From positions 186,001 to 250,000 of the forward strand of contig NZ_JACSMR010000001.1 of assembly GCF_018618755.1 (NCBI RefSeq): DNA of 64,000 bases. Reading direction: 5' to 3'. The notes below the pieces were generated by a model. It was not told where the DNA came from. It searched no databases and worked only from the letters and a program-made list of their open reading frames with translations. The first letter of the stretch is position 1. Each line of letters opens with the position of its first letter. The DNA is from Exiguobacterium sp. s193 (GTDB lineage Bacteria; Bacillota; Bacilli; Exiguobacteriales; Exiguobacteriaceae). Made by a program: the position numbers and the translations under genes. Shown in pieces: positions 12,298 to 21,385 of the stretch.

Positions 12298-12891
12298 TCA
12301 CCTCACATTCAATAACAACTGAAGTGCCCGCTTGACATACTGATCCGTCGAGAGCACTTCTGCTTGAAGCGCCTTTTTGACTTTTTCGACTTCCCGGTCA
12401 CTGTACCCGAGAGCCGTCAATGCTTCACATGCTTCGTTCAACTCGGCATTACTTTGAGCAAACAACCCTTCGCTCGGTACATAATCAGGAGCAAGTTCAG
12501 CAAGTTTTCCTTTTAAATCAAGTGTCATCTGTTTCGCCGTCTTTTTACCGACGCCGGGGAACTTGATGAGGTAACTTTCTTTTTCCTGTTCAATGGCTTC
12601 GACGAGCGCGTCGACGTTCCCGGACGCGACGATTGCGAGTGCTCCTTTTGGACCAATCCCTGTCACGCCAAGTAATTTCGTGAACAACGCACGCTCGCGT
12701 CGCGAACGGAATCCGAATAACACTTCTTGATCTTCCCTTACATAATGATACGTATATACGATAATCTGTTCGTCTCCGGTCCGATAAAAAAACGGGTTCG
12801 GTGCTACGATTTTGTAGCCAATCCCCCCGACTTCGATCGTCACGAATTCTGCACAGACATAAGCGACTTCGCCGCGTACGAATTCTATCAA
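12298..12891 (-). CDS. ruvA: Holliday junction binding protein RuvA
   Basis: Tetrameric junction-binding partner of RuvB. The 197 residues show an N-terminal OB fold ([12 protein letters not shown]), two helix-hairpin-helix motifs ([16 protein letters not shown] and [12 protein letters not shown]) and a C-terminal RuvB-binding domain ([14 protein letters not shown]). The start is TTG, preceded by GGGAG. It is the first gene of the operon and has a clear promoter. Confidence 0.96.
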   Translation of the reverse strand: MIEFVRGEVAYVCAEFVTIEVGGIGYKIVAPNPFFYRTGDEQIIVYTYHYVREDQEVLFGFRSRRERALFTKLLGVTGIGPKGALAIVASGNVDALVEAIEQEKESYLIKFPGVGKKTAKQMTLDLKGKLAELAPDYVPSEGLFAQSNAELNEACEALTALGYSDREVEKVKKALQAEVLSTDQYVKRALQLLLNVR

Positions 12892-12928
12892 TTTAGAACG
12901 CTCCCATCCAATTACAAACTCTCGTGCT

Positions 12929-12958
12929 ATTGTAGCATATAAGTCTGATTTGCTTCAA
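12929..12958 (-). promoter_or_regulatory. Promoter of the ruvAB-queA-tgt operon
   Basis: On the minus strand TTGAAG (12953-12958), an 18-nt spacer and TACAAT (12929-12934) lie upstream of ruvA and form a good vegetative promoter. Confidence 0.65.
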
Positions 12959-12971
12959 AATGTTCTTCCGA

Positions 12972-13010
12972 CAAAAAACGCCTCACCGATGATGTTAATC
13001 GGCAAGGCGC
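12972..13010 (-). terminator. Terminator after nadA
   Basis: The minus-strand stem GCGCCTTGCCGAT / ATCGGTGAGGCG is followed by TTTTTTGT, directly after the nadA stop, and ends the nadBCA operon. Confidence 0.85.
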
Positions 13011-13018
13011 TGTCTGAT

Positions 13019-14116
13019 TTATGATCGGTCGAGCATCCGCTCCAGTGCCAACACGGCATATTCTGTCGTCTCGGCATCCACGCTGATGATGTTGACCGGT
13101 GTGCCACGCTCGACTTGTTCGAGTGACCAGGCGAGGTGTGGCAAGTCAATCCGGTTCATCGTCAAGCAGGGACACATGAATGGATTGAGGGACACGATAT
13201 CTTGGTCCGGGAAATCCTTCGCCAACCGGTTGACGAGATTCATCTCCGTCCCGATCGCCCATTTCGTGCCGGCTGCTGCTTGCTTCACTTGATCGATGAT
13301 ATACGCTGTCGAACCGTTTAAATCTGCTGCTTCCACGACCTCAAACGAACATTCCGGATGGACGAGAATCCGGCGTGCCGGGTCCGTCAGTCGGAACTGT
13401 TCAATTTGACCGACCGTAAACTTTTCATGGACCGAACAATGCCCTTTCCATAAAATGACACGGATGTCCGAGTCATCCCCGTCAAACACCAATTGATCGT
13501 TGATCGGATCCCAGACCGCCATCTGTTCGAGCGGAATCCCAAGCGCATGGGCCGTGTTTCGTCCTAAATGTTGATCCGGCAGGAAAAACAGAATATCCCG
13601 TTCCGCGAGTGCCCATTCGACCATCTTGACGGCATTCGATGAGGTTACGGTCGCTCCTCCATGTCGTCCGACGAATGCTTTGATTTCCGCTGTCGAGTTG
13701 ACATAGGTCAAAGGTAAGATGGAATCGCCTAAGCGATCGACGAGATAGGCATAGGCACGTTCCGTTTGATAGCCGTTCGCCATGTCCGCCATCGAACAAC
13801 CGGCACGCATATCGGGTAAAACGACTGTATGCGCGGCACCTGTTAACATATCGGCGGTTTCCGCCATGAAATGGACACCACAAAAAACGGTATACTCCGC
13901 CTCCGTCATCTGTTTTGCGATTTGCGCCAGCTGAAGCGAGTCACCCGTCGCGTCAGCAAACCGGACGACTTCATCTTTTTGGTAATGGTGCGCCGGCAAA
14001 AACAACCGGCTGCCCATCCGTCGTTTGACACCTTCAATGATTGCTATTAATTCTGCCTCTGTTTTTTCTAAGTACTGTCCGGGAATCCCTTGATTCGCCA
14101 ATAAATCAAAGCTCAT
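13019..14116 (-). CDS. nadA: Quinolinate synthase NadA
   Basis: Condenses iminoaspartate (from NadB) with dihydroxyacetone phosphate to quinolinate, using a [4Fe-4S] cluster. The 365 residues show [23 protein letters not shown] split here as HHYQKDEVV and [10 protein letters not shown], with cysteines in VFCGVHF, HPECSFE and MCPC that can supply the cluster ligands. The start overlaps nadC by 11 nt. It is the last gene of the nadB-nadC-nadA operon. Confidence 0.96.
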   Translation of the reverse strand: MSFDLLANQGIPGQYLEKTEAELIAIIEGVKRRMGSRLFLPAHHYQKDEVVRFADATGDSLQLAQIAKQMTEAEYTVFCGVHFMAETADMLTGAAHTVVLPDMRAGCSMADMANGYQTERAYAYLVDRLGDSILPLTYVNSTAEIKAFVGRHGGATVTSSNAVKMVEWALAERDILFFLPDQHLGRNTAHALGIPLEQMAVWDPINDQLVFDGDDSDIRVILWKGHCSVHEKFTVGQIEQFRLTDPARRILVHPECSFEVVEAADLNGSTAYIIDQVKQAAAGTKWAIGTEMNLVNRLAKDFPDQDIVSLNPFMCPCLTMNRIDLPHLAWSLEQVERGTPVNIISVDAETTEYAVLALERMLDRS

Positions 14117-14948
14117 CTTTTTTTCCTCCTTGAATTTTCATGCTGATGTCGAGTGCCGGCGCTGAATGCGTCAGCGCCCCGAGTGAAATGACGTTTGCTC
14201 CGCTATCCGCGTAGTCTGGTAGCGTTCCAACTGTAATACCGCCGGAAATTTCCACCGTGATATGCGGTGGGATCAGTTGCCGAAGCTGTTTGATTTCTTC
14301 CGGCGATCGGTTGTCGAGCATGATGATGTCGACACCGGCCGTGACGGCTTCATTGACTTCCGCTTCCGTCTCGACCTCGACTTCGATCGGTGTCGTATGT
14401 CCGACGGCACGCTTTGCCCGTTTGACCGCCTCCGTGATTGATCCTGCTGCCGTGATGTGGTTATCTTTAATCATTACGGCGTCGTCTAAGCGCCCCCGGT
14501 GATTGAAGCCACCACCGACGCGGACAGCATGTTTCTCAAGCATCCGTAGACCTGGTGTCGTCTTACGTGTATCCGTGATGCGAATCCGTCCGTCTGCCCG
14601 GTCAACGGCACTACGTGTCAATGTCGCGATACCTGATGTCCGTTGAATCAAGTTAAGTGCCACCCGTTCTCCACTCAGAATCGAACGCAAGTCGCCCGTC
14701 CATTCCGCAAGAACCTGTCCCCGCTTGATTGCCTGTCCATCTTCAACCTGTTGAATGCATGTCACCTCTAACAATTGTGCAAGCTCCCGCAACACAGTGG
14801 CGCCGCAAAAGATGCCCTCCTCTTTCGCAAGGAATCGTCCCGTCCCGTGCTCGTCTCCCGTCAGACAAAGTTCACTCGTGATGTCTTGATGTCCGATATC
14901 CTCGATTAAAAATCTTTCAAGTTGTTGCCGCAGGTGCCATCTGTTCAT
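14106..14948 (-). CDS. nadC: Nicotinate-nucleotide pyrophosphorylase (carboxylating)
   Basis: Converts quinolinate and PRPP to nicotinate mononucleotide, the third step of de novo NAD synthesis. The 280 residues carry the family blocks [28 protein letters not shown] and DIIMLDN. It overlaps nadB by 32 nt and nadA by 11 nt, which indicates tight coupling. Confidence 0.97.
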   Translation of the reverse strand: MNRWHLRQQLERFLIEDIGHQDITSELCLTGDEHGTGRFLAKEEGIFCGATVLRELAQLLEVTCIQQVEDGQAIKRGQVLAEWTGDLRSILSGERVALNLIQRTSGIATLTRSAVDRADGRIRITDTRKTTPGLRMLEKHAVRVGGGFNHRGRLDDAVMIKDNHITAAGSITEAVKRAKRAVGHTTPIEVEVETEAEVNEAVTAGVDIIMLDNRSPEEIKQLRQLIPPHITVEISGGITVGTLPDYADSGANVISLGALTHSAPALDISMKIQGGKKDEL

Positions 14949-16347
14949 TTGTTAACTGTTCTCCTTTTAATCGATGTAACGCTCCTTCAAGGAGGAGACG
15001 CGCCGTCGTTATTTGTAACCGATGTTGTTCCGCCCGCCGTCCTGTTTGACGAAACGACTTGTTCGTTAACTGTTCAAGAGCGGCTTGAAGACGGTCTTCT
15101 TGAAGTTCCACCGCTAAGACTTCACTCAACTGTTGCTTTGAAACACCATCCTCACATCCGAAAATCGGTCGTAATGTGGGTAATGCCCTCCGTGGTGGGA
15201 GCTGCAACTGCCGGGCCAGTGCTTTCCCCATCACAAAACATTCGAGCAACGAGTTCGAAGCAAGACGGTTCGTACCATGTAATCCGATTGACGCCGTCTC
15301 GCCGACTGCATATAAACCAGCGACGGACGTTTGTCCTGCAAGATTCGTTTTAATCCCGCCCATCAAAAAGTGGACACCGGTCGTCACCTCGACAAGCCCT
15401 GGATTTATGTTCAGTTTTTCACATTTTTGGACGAATGTCGGGAAGCGTTCCGCCAACTGTGCGACGGGTGTCGTGTTGAGGTAAACCGATTCCTGTTTTC
15501 GGATTGCCGTGATCGCAGCCGCCACTTCATCCCGTGCTGCTAAATCGCCTTCCGGATGATGGTCCATCACACGCCGTCCATCGCGCGTCATCAAGTACGC
15601 ACCAGCTCCCCGCAATGCTTCCGTAATCAACCCGGCCGATTTTCCTTGATGGACTAAAATCGTCGGATGGTGCTGGATGTACCCTAAATCAGACAACTCC
15701 GCTCCGACGTCAGCAGCAAGTGCTAAGCCGTCTCCGGTGATCATGTCATCATTCGTCGAGGTCAAAAGCAGTCCACCGATTCCACCACTTGCGAGGACGA
15801 CGGCCCGCGCCGAAATTTCGATTCGCTCGTCACCTTCGTAGCCCGCTGCCCCGACGACCCGTCCGTCAGCCGTTAACAGTCGTGTGATGACGGTCTGTTC
15901 CAGGACCGGGTGGTTCATCTTCTTCAGTAACTGTTCCATCATCTGTCGTCCGGTCCGGTCACCCCCACTATGAAAAATCCGTGGAATGCCGTGCGCTCCT
16001 TCACGTCCAACCGCGTAGTCACCTTGTTTTTTACGATCAAACTTGACACCGAATGCCTCAAGTTCAGAAATCACCGTCCGTCCTTCGCGTGTCACGAAGT
16101 CGACGGTCGATGGGTTGGTCCGATTTTTGGCAGCACGAATCGTGTCTGCACTGTGCGCTTCATGGTTTTTCTCGAGTTGTGCCGAAGCAATTCCGCCTTG
16201 CGCCCGCATTGAGTTCGTCTGTCTCTGTGTTCCTTTTGTGACGAGCAATGCCTGCATCCCATTCGGTAAGTGCAGTGCGACACTAATTGCCGCTAGACCT
16301 GTACCGATAATCAGGACATCCGTTTTCAGTCTTTTATGTAAAGACAT
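14917..16347 (-). CDS. nadB: L-aspartate oxidase NadB
   Basis: FAD enzyme that oxidises L-aspartate to iminoaspartate. The 476 residues begin with the dinucleotide-binding motif DVLIIGTGLAAISVAL, followed by RAQGGIAS and the substrate-site segment HHPTILVH, and include TTGVHFLMGGIKTN and the capping GLHGTNRLASNSLLE. It is the first gene of the NAD operon and diverges from nifS. AGAGGTG precedes the start. Confidence 0.96.
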   Translation of the reverse strand: MSLHKRLKTDVLIIGTGLAAISVALHLPNGMQALLVTKGTQRQTNSMRAQGGIASAQLEKNHEAHSADTIRAAKNRTNPSTVDFVTREGRTVISELEAFGVKFDRKKQGDYAVGREGAHGIPRIFHSGGDRTGRQMMEQLLKKMNHPVLEQTVITRLLTADGRVVGAAGYEGDERIEISARAVVLASGGIGGLLLTSTNDDMITGDGLALAADVGAELSDLGYIQHHPTILVHQGKSAGLITEALRGAGAYLMTRDGRRVMDHHPEGDLAARDEVAAAITAIRKQESVYLNTTPVAQLAERFPTFVQKCEKLNINPGLVEVTTGVHFLMGGIKTNLAGQTSVAGLYAVGETASIGLHGTNRLASNSLLECFVMGKALARQLQLPPRRALPTLRPIFGCEDGVSKQQLSEVLAVELQEDRLQAALEQLTNKSFRQTGRRAEQHRLQITTARLLLEGALHRLKGEQLTNEQMAPAATT

Positions 16348-16375
16348 CTGTTTTACACCTCTATCTTTTGTGTTT

Positions 16376-16408
16376 ACTATTGACTTGACAATAAGTTTGG
16401 CATATTTT
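16376..16408. promoter_or_regulatory. Divergent nadB / nifS promoter with a palindromic core
   Basis: On the plus strand TTGACT (16380-16385), 17 nt and TATTTT (16403-16408) make a nifS promoter. On the minus strand TTGTCA inside the same core, with AAAGAT 17 nt further, may serve nadB. The core TATTG-ACTTGA-CAATA (16378-16393) is an inverted repeat covering both -35 boxes and is a likely NiaR operator. The promoter is read from sequence; binding by NiaR is inference. Confidence 0.5.
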
Positions 16409-16444
16409 TAGCTGAGTGACAAGACGAAAGGACACGATTCAATT

Positions 16445-17530
16445 ATGATTTATTTAGATTATGCTGCGACGACACCGATGCATCCGGATGCACTCGAACA
16501 GTATCGTTTGGCAGCAGAACAAGCCTACGGCAACAGTTCTTCCCTGCATGACGCCGGAAATCGGTCAGCCCAAACCTTAGAACGGGCACGCGTTCGTCTC
16601 CTCGAATTACTCGGTCAAGCGGAAGGAAATATCGTGTTCACCGGTAGCGGATCAGAAGCGAATTACATTGCAATAAACCATCTGTTGCGTCAAAGTAAGA
16701 AGACAACTGTCTTGACACTTGCTTGCGAACACGATTCTGTCCTCCTTCCGCTCGCGCAGTTAGCGACGCAAACGATTTTACTGCCGTTACGCCCGGACGG
16801 TACTTTTGATTGGGAAGCTTTCGAGACGCATTGTACGGACGAAGTCGGTGTCGTTTCCATCCAACATGTCAATTCGGACACCGGATTTATTTTCCCAGTC
16901 GAAGACATCGCTAAGGTTTGCCAAGCGAGAGGCATCTTCTTTCACTGTGATGGCGTCCAAGGTTTCTTAAAACACCCGATTTCACTCGACGGTTTCGATG
17001 CTTATACGTGCAGCAGTCATAAAGTCTATGGACCAAAAGGACTCGGTGCTGTCTACTTACGACGTCCGTTGTTCAGCCCGTATTACGCCGGCCACCACGA
17101 AATCGGGATTCGTCCCGGAACAGTCGATGTCCCAGGAATCGTCGCTTTCTTGACCGCTTGCGAGCGGTATCAATCTGAAAATCGGCGCATCCAAGCCGCA
17201 AGTCAGAAATTTCGTGTTATGCTAAAAAAAAGACTTCCTCTTGCGGGTTATCACATCGTCGAATCCCCACATCAACTGGCATCGATTTGTGCCATTCATA
17301 CAAAACGGATGGATGGACAATTTGCGCTACTCGCCCTGAACCGTGCCGGAATTGCAGTTTCAGCTGGAAGTGCTTGTCGAGCAGGCGAAAATGGACCGAA
17401 CGCGACGCTACGCGCCATCCAGTATGATGAGACGGCGGCACATGGATTGATTCGTCTCAGTTTTGGTCTTCATACGACCGAAGAGGAAGTCGAGCGGTGT
17501 ATCGACCTCTTATGTGCGCTTGATACATGA
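16445..17530 (+). CDS. nifS: Cysteine desulfurase NifS (NAD-cluster type)
   Basis: PLP enzyme that removes sulfur from cysteine; at this locus in Bacillales it is thought to supply sulfur for the NadA iron-sulfur cluster. The 361 residues have the PLP lysine in SSHKVYGPKGLGAVYL, the N-terminal YLDYAATTP signature and the catalytic cysteine in SAGSACRAG. It is divergent from nadB and 26 nt upstream of niaR. Confidence 0.94.
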   Translation: MIYLDYAATTPMHPDALEQYRLAAEQAYGNSSSLHDAGNRSAQTLERARVRLLELLGQAEGNIVFTGSGSEANYIAINHLLRQSKKTTVLTLACEHDSVLLPLAQLATQTILLPLRPDGTFDWEAFETHCTDEVGVVSIQHVNSDTGFIFPVEDIAKVCQARGIFFHCDGVQGFLKHPISLDGFDAYTCSSHKVYGPKGLGAVYLRRPLFSPYYAGHHEIGIRPGTVDVPGIVAFLTACERYQSENRRIQAASQKFRVMLKKRLPLAGYHIVESPHQLASICAIHTKRMDGQFALLALNRAGIAVSAGSACRAGENGPNATLRAIQYDETAAHGLIRLSFGLHTTEEEVERCIDLLCALDT

Positions 17531-17556
17531 TTTTTTGAAGAAGGGAAGGAGTCACA

Positions 17557-18099
17557 ATGGGAAGAAGACAATCTGGAGAAGAACGTCGAAACTTGCTCTT
17601 ACAGCTAATCGAGCAGAGTGAACACCCGATTACAGGTACGTCACTCGCAAAACAGGCTGGCGTCAGCCGGCAAGTCATCGTTCAAGATTTATCGTTACTC
17701 AAAGCAAAAGGCCATCCTGTCGTAGCAACGGCCCGGGGGTATCTTCTCAATGAAGTAGAGAGCAATCCGTCACGAAAGCGAAGAAAAATCGTCTGTCGGC
17801 ACGGGTATGACCAACTCAAAGAAGAGTGTGACGCGATTGTTGATGAAGGGGTGACGGTTCTCGATGTCATCGTCGAACATCCGGTCTACGGCTTCCTCAC
17901 GGGCGAGTTGATGCTAAAGAGTCGCCGGGATGTCCGCGTCCTGATGGAACGACTTGAGGAAACACAAGCAACGCCATTATCGAGCCTGACCGATGGTGTC
18001 CATATTCATACGTTAGAAGCAGACAACGAGGAAGCGCTTGAAGCAGCAATCGAAAAGTTGGACCGGCTCGGCATCTTAGTTTCTGAGTTGGACGTCTAA
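17557..18099 (+). CDS. niaR: Niacin-responsive repressor NiaR (YrxA)
   Basis: Transcriptional repressor of NAD synthesis genes that responds to nicotinic acid. The 180 residues have an N-terminal winged-helix HTH (TGTSLAKQAGVSRQVIVQDL) and a C-terminal 3H domain, with conserved histidines visible at H82, H108 and H149/H151. It follows nifS on the plus strand, in the same arrangement as nadR/yrxA in B. subtilis, so it probably controls the adjacent divergent promoter. A GAAGGGAAGGAG site precedes the ATG. Confidence 0.93.
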   Translation: MGRRQSGEERRNLLLQLIEQSEHPITGTSLAKQAGVSRQVIVQDLSLLKAKGHPVVATARGYLLNEVESNPSRKRRKIVCRHGYDQLKEECDAIVDEGVTVLDVIVEHPVYGFLTGELMLKSRRDVRVLMERLEETQATPLSSLTDGVHIHTLEADNEEALEAAIEKLDRLGILVSELDV

Positions 18100-18154
18100 C
18101 AAAAATGCCTGGAAAAACACGCATTTGACCGTTATGAATGACAAGTATATGTAC

Positions 18155-18203
18155 AGAAAACGCCGATGACTCCGCATAAACGGGAGCATCGGCGTTTCGT
18201 GTG
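18155..18203 (+). terminator. Terminator after niaR
   Basis: The inverted repeat AACGCCGATG / CATCGGCGTT is followed by a short T tract on the plus strand, 55 nt after the niaR stop. A-rich sequence on the other side allows some action on the minus strand too. Confidence 0.65.
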
Positions 18204-18272
18204 ATAGGCACCCCCCCTGACGTTTGAGCCAAAAGGAGTCGCTTCACGCTTCAGAAGAAGTTGTCCATCGTC

Positions 18273-18313
18273 TAAAAAAGGGACTGCCCATCCTGTAGAT
18301 GGCAGTCCCTTCA
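18273..18313 (-). terminator. Left copy of the duplicated terminator hairpin
   Basis: Read on the minus strand, AAGGGACTGCC...GGCAGTCCC is followed by TTTTTTAG. It probably ends leftward transcription from the CorC-like gene after it crosses the island. Flanking bases GTTGTC / GACAAC extend the palindrome to 18261-18325. Confidence 0.7.
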
Positions 18314-18344
18314 GGCTGTAGACAACGTGCCATCGGGAGATCAA

Positions 18345-18477
18345 GCGTCTTTTTTCGTTGCTTTCCTCGGGCGAGGCGCAAGCCGTTGCTCCTTGATCCT
18401 AACGGACAAGAAGCAGGGTCTTGCCTGCCTCTGAAAGTGCGTTAAAAACGCACTTTTCCCCGCAGGAGTCAACGAAA
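18345..18477 (-). repeat. Possible member of a GC-rich Bacillales interspersed repeat
   Basis: On the minus strand the segment runs TTGACTCCTGCGGGG ... GGCAAGACCCTGC ... GGCTTGCGCCTCGCCC ... GAGGAAAGCAACG. From memory this resembles an interspersed non-coding repeat found in Bacillus and Geobacillus genomes. It includes a perfect hairpin AGTGCGTT / AACGCACT (18436-18454). Family assignment is by recollection, not by search. Confidence 0.4.
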
Positions 18478-18677
18478 CACGACGCTTTTTAGGGAACACT
18501 ATGACGAAAAGCCGGGCAGGCAGACGGTTTAGGGCACAATCCGTCTCGCATCGCTTTTGAAGCGAAAAGCAATCGGTCGCGACCCTGCAGCTTTGAAGAC
18601 GAGGCGAGACAGGGAAGCGCGACCGGATTGTCTCTCGTTATCGCATGTTCACGCTTCATAAGAGTTTATCTACACGC

Positions 18678-18717
18678 TGAAGGGACTGCCCATCCTGAAG
18701 ATGGCAGTCCCTTTTTG
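18678..18717 (+). terminator. Right copy of the duplicated terminator hairpin
   Basis: GGGACTGCCCATC / GATGGCAGTCCC followed by TTTTTG on the plus strand. It differs from the left copy by one loop base and faces the 3' end of the CorC-like gene. Confidence 0.7.
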
Positions 18718-18748
18718 TTTATCTGAATCCACACGTGATGCGTCACGA

Positions 18749-20044
18749 TCAAGATTGTTCTTCCACCGTTTCAGTGACTTCTGAAGAGAATGTCGCGAGT
18801 ACTTTTCGGACACGACGATTCTCGACATGCAGTACAGTAAATGTCACACGTTCATATGTCATCCGTGTCCCGATTTCCGGGATTTGACCGACACGTTCCA
18901 TGATCCAGCCGCCTAGCGATTGGGCTTCGGTTTCCGGCATCGTCAATCCGAATTGGTCACAAAAATCTTCGATGTCATATTCTGCGAGACATTCGTAGCG
19001 GTTTACACCAATCTGTTTCGTATATTCAAGTGATTCGTCATGCTCATCCCAAATTTCACCGACTAATTCCTCTAAGATATCTTCAAGCGTAATCAGACCT
19101 GCCGTTCCTCCAAATTCATCGAGGACGACTGCCATGTGCGATTGTTTGACTTTGAGTTCAGGAAGTAAATCCATCAAGCGTGTTTGCGGTACGACAAACG
19201 ATACCGGTCGAATCCATTCACGGATCTCGACGTGCCCATTCTTGACGAACTCACGTAAGAAATCGCGTTCAGAAAGGACACCGATGATGTGATCAATCGA
19301 GTCCTTGTATACAGGAAGACGGGAAAATCCACCTTTTTGCACTTCACGTAAGATGTCTTCAAAGCTGTCATCGATATCAATCGCTTGGATATCTGTCCGT
19401 GGCGTCAATGCTTCTTCAACCGTAATGTTCTTAAAATCGACAGCCCGGTGCACAAGCTCTGCTCCTGCTTCATCCATGACGCCTTCTTCCTCACTGATGT
19501 CGACAAGTGCCAACAGCTCTTGTTCCGTCACGAGCGGTCCTTTCGGATCAGCACCAATCAGGACAAGTGCAACATGACGTAACTTCAAGAACAGGAAGAC
19601 GACTGGTTTAAACAGACTCAAACACAACCGTAGCGGACTACTAATCCAGAGGACATACTTTTCAGCATGCTCCCGGGCATACGATTTCGGAATCAATTCA
19701 CCGAATACTAAAATCAGTAAAAACGTTGCGAAGATGATGCCGACACGCGGTAGCGACTCGGATGACAGCGTCATCGCAAGCCAGCCGCCAATCATCGCGA
19801 CACCGAGGTTCGAAATCGTATTGCCAATCAAAATTGCGGTCAAGGTCTCCTCATAGCGTTGAAACAAGCGTAGTGCTTGTGATGCACGACGGTCCCCTTC
19901 TTCCGACTGGTGCAAGATCCGTAACCGGTTTGCACTCGATAATGCCGTTTCAGAAGAAGAGAAGAACGCTGAGATGACTACTAACACGAGCAGCCAGATG
20001 AACGGAATCGCGGGAAGTGGGTCCACGATGACTTCACACTCCAT
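18749..20044 (-). CDS. CNNM/CorC family membrane protein with CBS pair (hemolysin C-like)
   Basis: Probable Mg2+/Co2+ or other cation transport-related membrane protein. The 431 residues have an N-terminal DUF21 membrane domain (AFFSSSETALSSANRLRI, several helices, then VFGELIPKSYAREH), a central pair of CBS domains (TPRTDIQAID, VVLDEFGGTAGLITLEDILEELVG) and a C-terminal CorC/HlyC domain. The ATG shown is only 2 nt after AGGAA, so a downstream GTG is also possible. The older hemolysin name is not supported by function. It converges with niaR. Confidence 0.88.
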   Translation of the reverse strand: MECEVIVDPLPAIPFIWLLVLVVISAFFSSSETALSSANRLRILHQSEEGDRRASQALRLFQRYEETLTAILIGNTISNLGVAMIGGWLAMTLSSESLPRVGIIFATFLLILVFGELIPKSYAREHAEKYVLWISSPLRLCLSLFKPVVFLFLKLRHVALVLIGADPKGPLVTEQELLALVDISEEEGVMDEAGAELVHRAVDFKNITVEEALTPRTDIQAIDIDDSFEDILREVQKGGFSRLPVYKDSIDHIIGVLSERDFLREFVKNGHVEIREWIRPVSFVVPQTRLMDLLPELKVKQSHMAVVLDEFGGTAGLITLEDILEELVGEIWDEHDESLEYTKQIGVNRYECLAEYDIEDFCDQFGLTMPETEAQSLGGWIMERVGQIPEIGTRMTYERVTFTVLHVENRRVRKVLATFSSEVTETVEEQS

Positions 20045-20074
20045 TTCCTAAATGAATGATTTAAGTGATGTTTC

Positions 20075-21370
20075 TTAGAACGAAGACTCGATGAATTCGA
20101 ATTCGAAGTCACGGATACGAACGACGTCTCCATCAATCGCACCTAGTTTACGAAGCTCATCATCGACGCCCATTTGACGTAATGTCCGGGCGAATCGTTT
20201 AATCGACTCTTCACGCATGAAGTTCGTCATCGTAAAGAGTTTTTCAATCCGCGGTCCTTGGATAACGAAGCAATCGTCTTCATCTTTCGAAATCGTAAAG
20301 CCAGCTTCTGGCGCCTCGTAACCATAGACGACACGAGGAGTCGCAGCTTTTTCTTCGAGTTCTTCAAGACCGAATTCTGGTGTCGCGTCAACGAGATCGG
20401 CAATCCGGAATAACAGATCACGTAATCCTTGACGTGTCGCAGCAGAAATCGCAAAGACTTCAAGATCCGGGAACGCCTCTTTGAACGCTTCGAGATTCGC
20501 TTCTGCATCTGGCATGTCCATTTTGTTTGCGACGACGACTTGCGGACGATCCGTCAAACGTAAGTTATAATCTGCGAGTTCTTTGTTGATGATGTTGTAA
20601 TCCTCAACAGGATCGCGTCCTTCCATTCCACTCATATCGATGACGTGGACGATGACTTTTGTCCGCTCGACGTGACGAAGGAATTGGTGACCCAGTCCGA
20701 CACCTTCACTTGCCCCTTCAATCAATCCCGGTAAGTCGGCCATGATGAAACTACGGCTGTCTTCCGTTTCGACGACACCGATGTTCGGTGTGATTGTCGT
20801 GAAGTGGTATGCTCCGATTTTCGGACGTGCCGCTGAGACGATGGATAACATCGTTGATTTCCCGACACTTGGGAACCCAACAAGTCCAACATCAGCGAGC
20901 ATTTTCAATTCAAGTTTCAAGTACTTTTCTTCGCCCGGCTCACCATTTTCCGCATGTTCCGGTGCAGGGTTCGCTGGTGTTGCGAAACGTGAGTTTCCAC
21001 GTCCGCCACGCCCACCTTTTGCGACGACGGCTTGCTGTCCATGATGGACAAGATCGGCGATGACCGCATCCGTATCATCATCGTAGACGACCGTGCCTGG
21101 TGGTACTTTGACGACGAGGTGCTCGGATTTACGTCCGTGCATCCCTTTCGACATTCCGTTTTCACCCTGAACGGCTTTAAAGTGGCGTTTGTAACGGAAA
21201 TCCATCAACGTCCGAAGCCCTTCATCCACTTCGAGAACGACGTGAGCACCATGCCCACCATCTCCTCCGGCTGGTCCACCGTCTGGAACGTATTTTTCGC
21301 GACGGAACGCTACTTGCCCGCGTCCACCATCTCCTGCTTTTACATAAATATTTACCTGATCGACGAACAT
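20075..21370 (-). CDS. obg: GTPase Obg
   Basis: Essential ribosome-associated GTPase linked to 50S assembly and stress signalling. The 431 residues have the glycine-rich Obg fold ([20 protein letters not shown]), then the G domain with G1 GFPSVGKST (165-173), G3 DLPGLIEGA and G4 NKMD, and a C-terminal OCT domain. It follows the spo0B-like gene, as in B. subtilis spo0B-obg. Confidence 0.97.
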   Translation of the reverse strand: MFVDQVNIYVKAGDGGRGQVAFRREKYVPDGGPAGGDGGHGAHVVLEVDEGLRTLMDFRYKRHFKAVQGENGMSKGMHGRKSEHLVVKVPPGTVVYDDDTDAVIADLVHHGQQAVVAKGGRGGRGNSRFATPANPAPEHAENGEPGEEKYLKLELKMLADVGLVGFPSVGKSTMLSIVSAARPKIGAYHFTTITPNIGVVETEDSRSFIMADLPGLIEGASEGVGLGHQFLRHVERTKVIVHVIDMSGMEGRDPVEDYNIINKELADYNLRLTDRPQVVVANKMDMPDAEANLEAFKEAFPDLEVFAISAATRQGLRDLLFRIADLVDATPEFGLEELEEKAATPRVVYGYEAPEAGFTISKDEDDCFVIQGPRIEKLFTMTNFMREESIKRFARTLRQMGVDDELRKLGAIDGDVVRIRDFEFEFIESSF

Positions 21371-21385
21371 GTCAGATCCCTCCTA

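Larger units (their letters stand above)
18243..18716. repeat. Structured gene-free island with a repeated 70-bp hairpin unit
   Basis: Two near-identical units, 18243-18312 and 18648-18716, share TTCACGCTTCA and a long hairpin with arms AGGGACTGCC and GGCAGTCCCT. The left hairpin has its T tract on the minus strand and the right one on the plus strand, so both work as outward-facing terminators. The 335 bp between them are unusually rich in inverted repeats (see separate entries) and contain no credible gene. It lies between the convergent genes niaR and the CorC-like gene. Function unknown; it may be a mobile or decayed repeat element, or a structured RNA. Confidence 0.6.

Noticed and set aside
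18132-18344. Short minus-strand frames within the 18.2-18.7 kb island
   Set aside because: They cross the niaR terminator and the left hairpin, have no ribosome binding site and no plausible protein features.
18243-18716. Whether the island is an insertion sequence
   Set aside because: No transposase frame and no convincing target-site duplication were seen, so it is kept only as a repeat/structured element.
18749-20044. Annotation of the CBS-domain protein as a hemolysin
   Set aside because: The name comes from weak historical similarity; the DUF21-CBS-CorC layout indicates a cation-related membrane protein.
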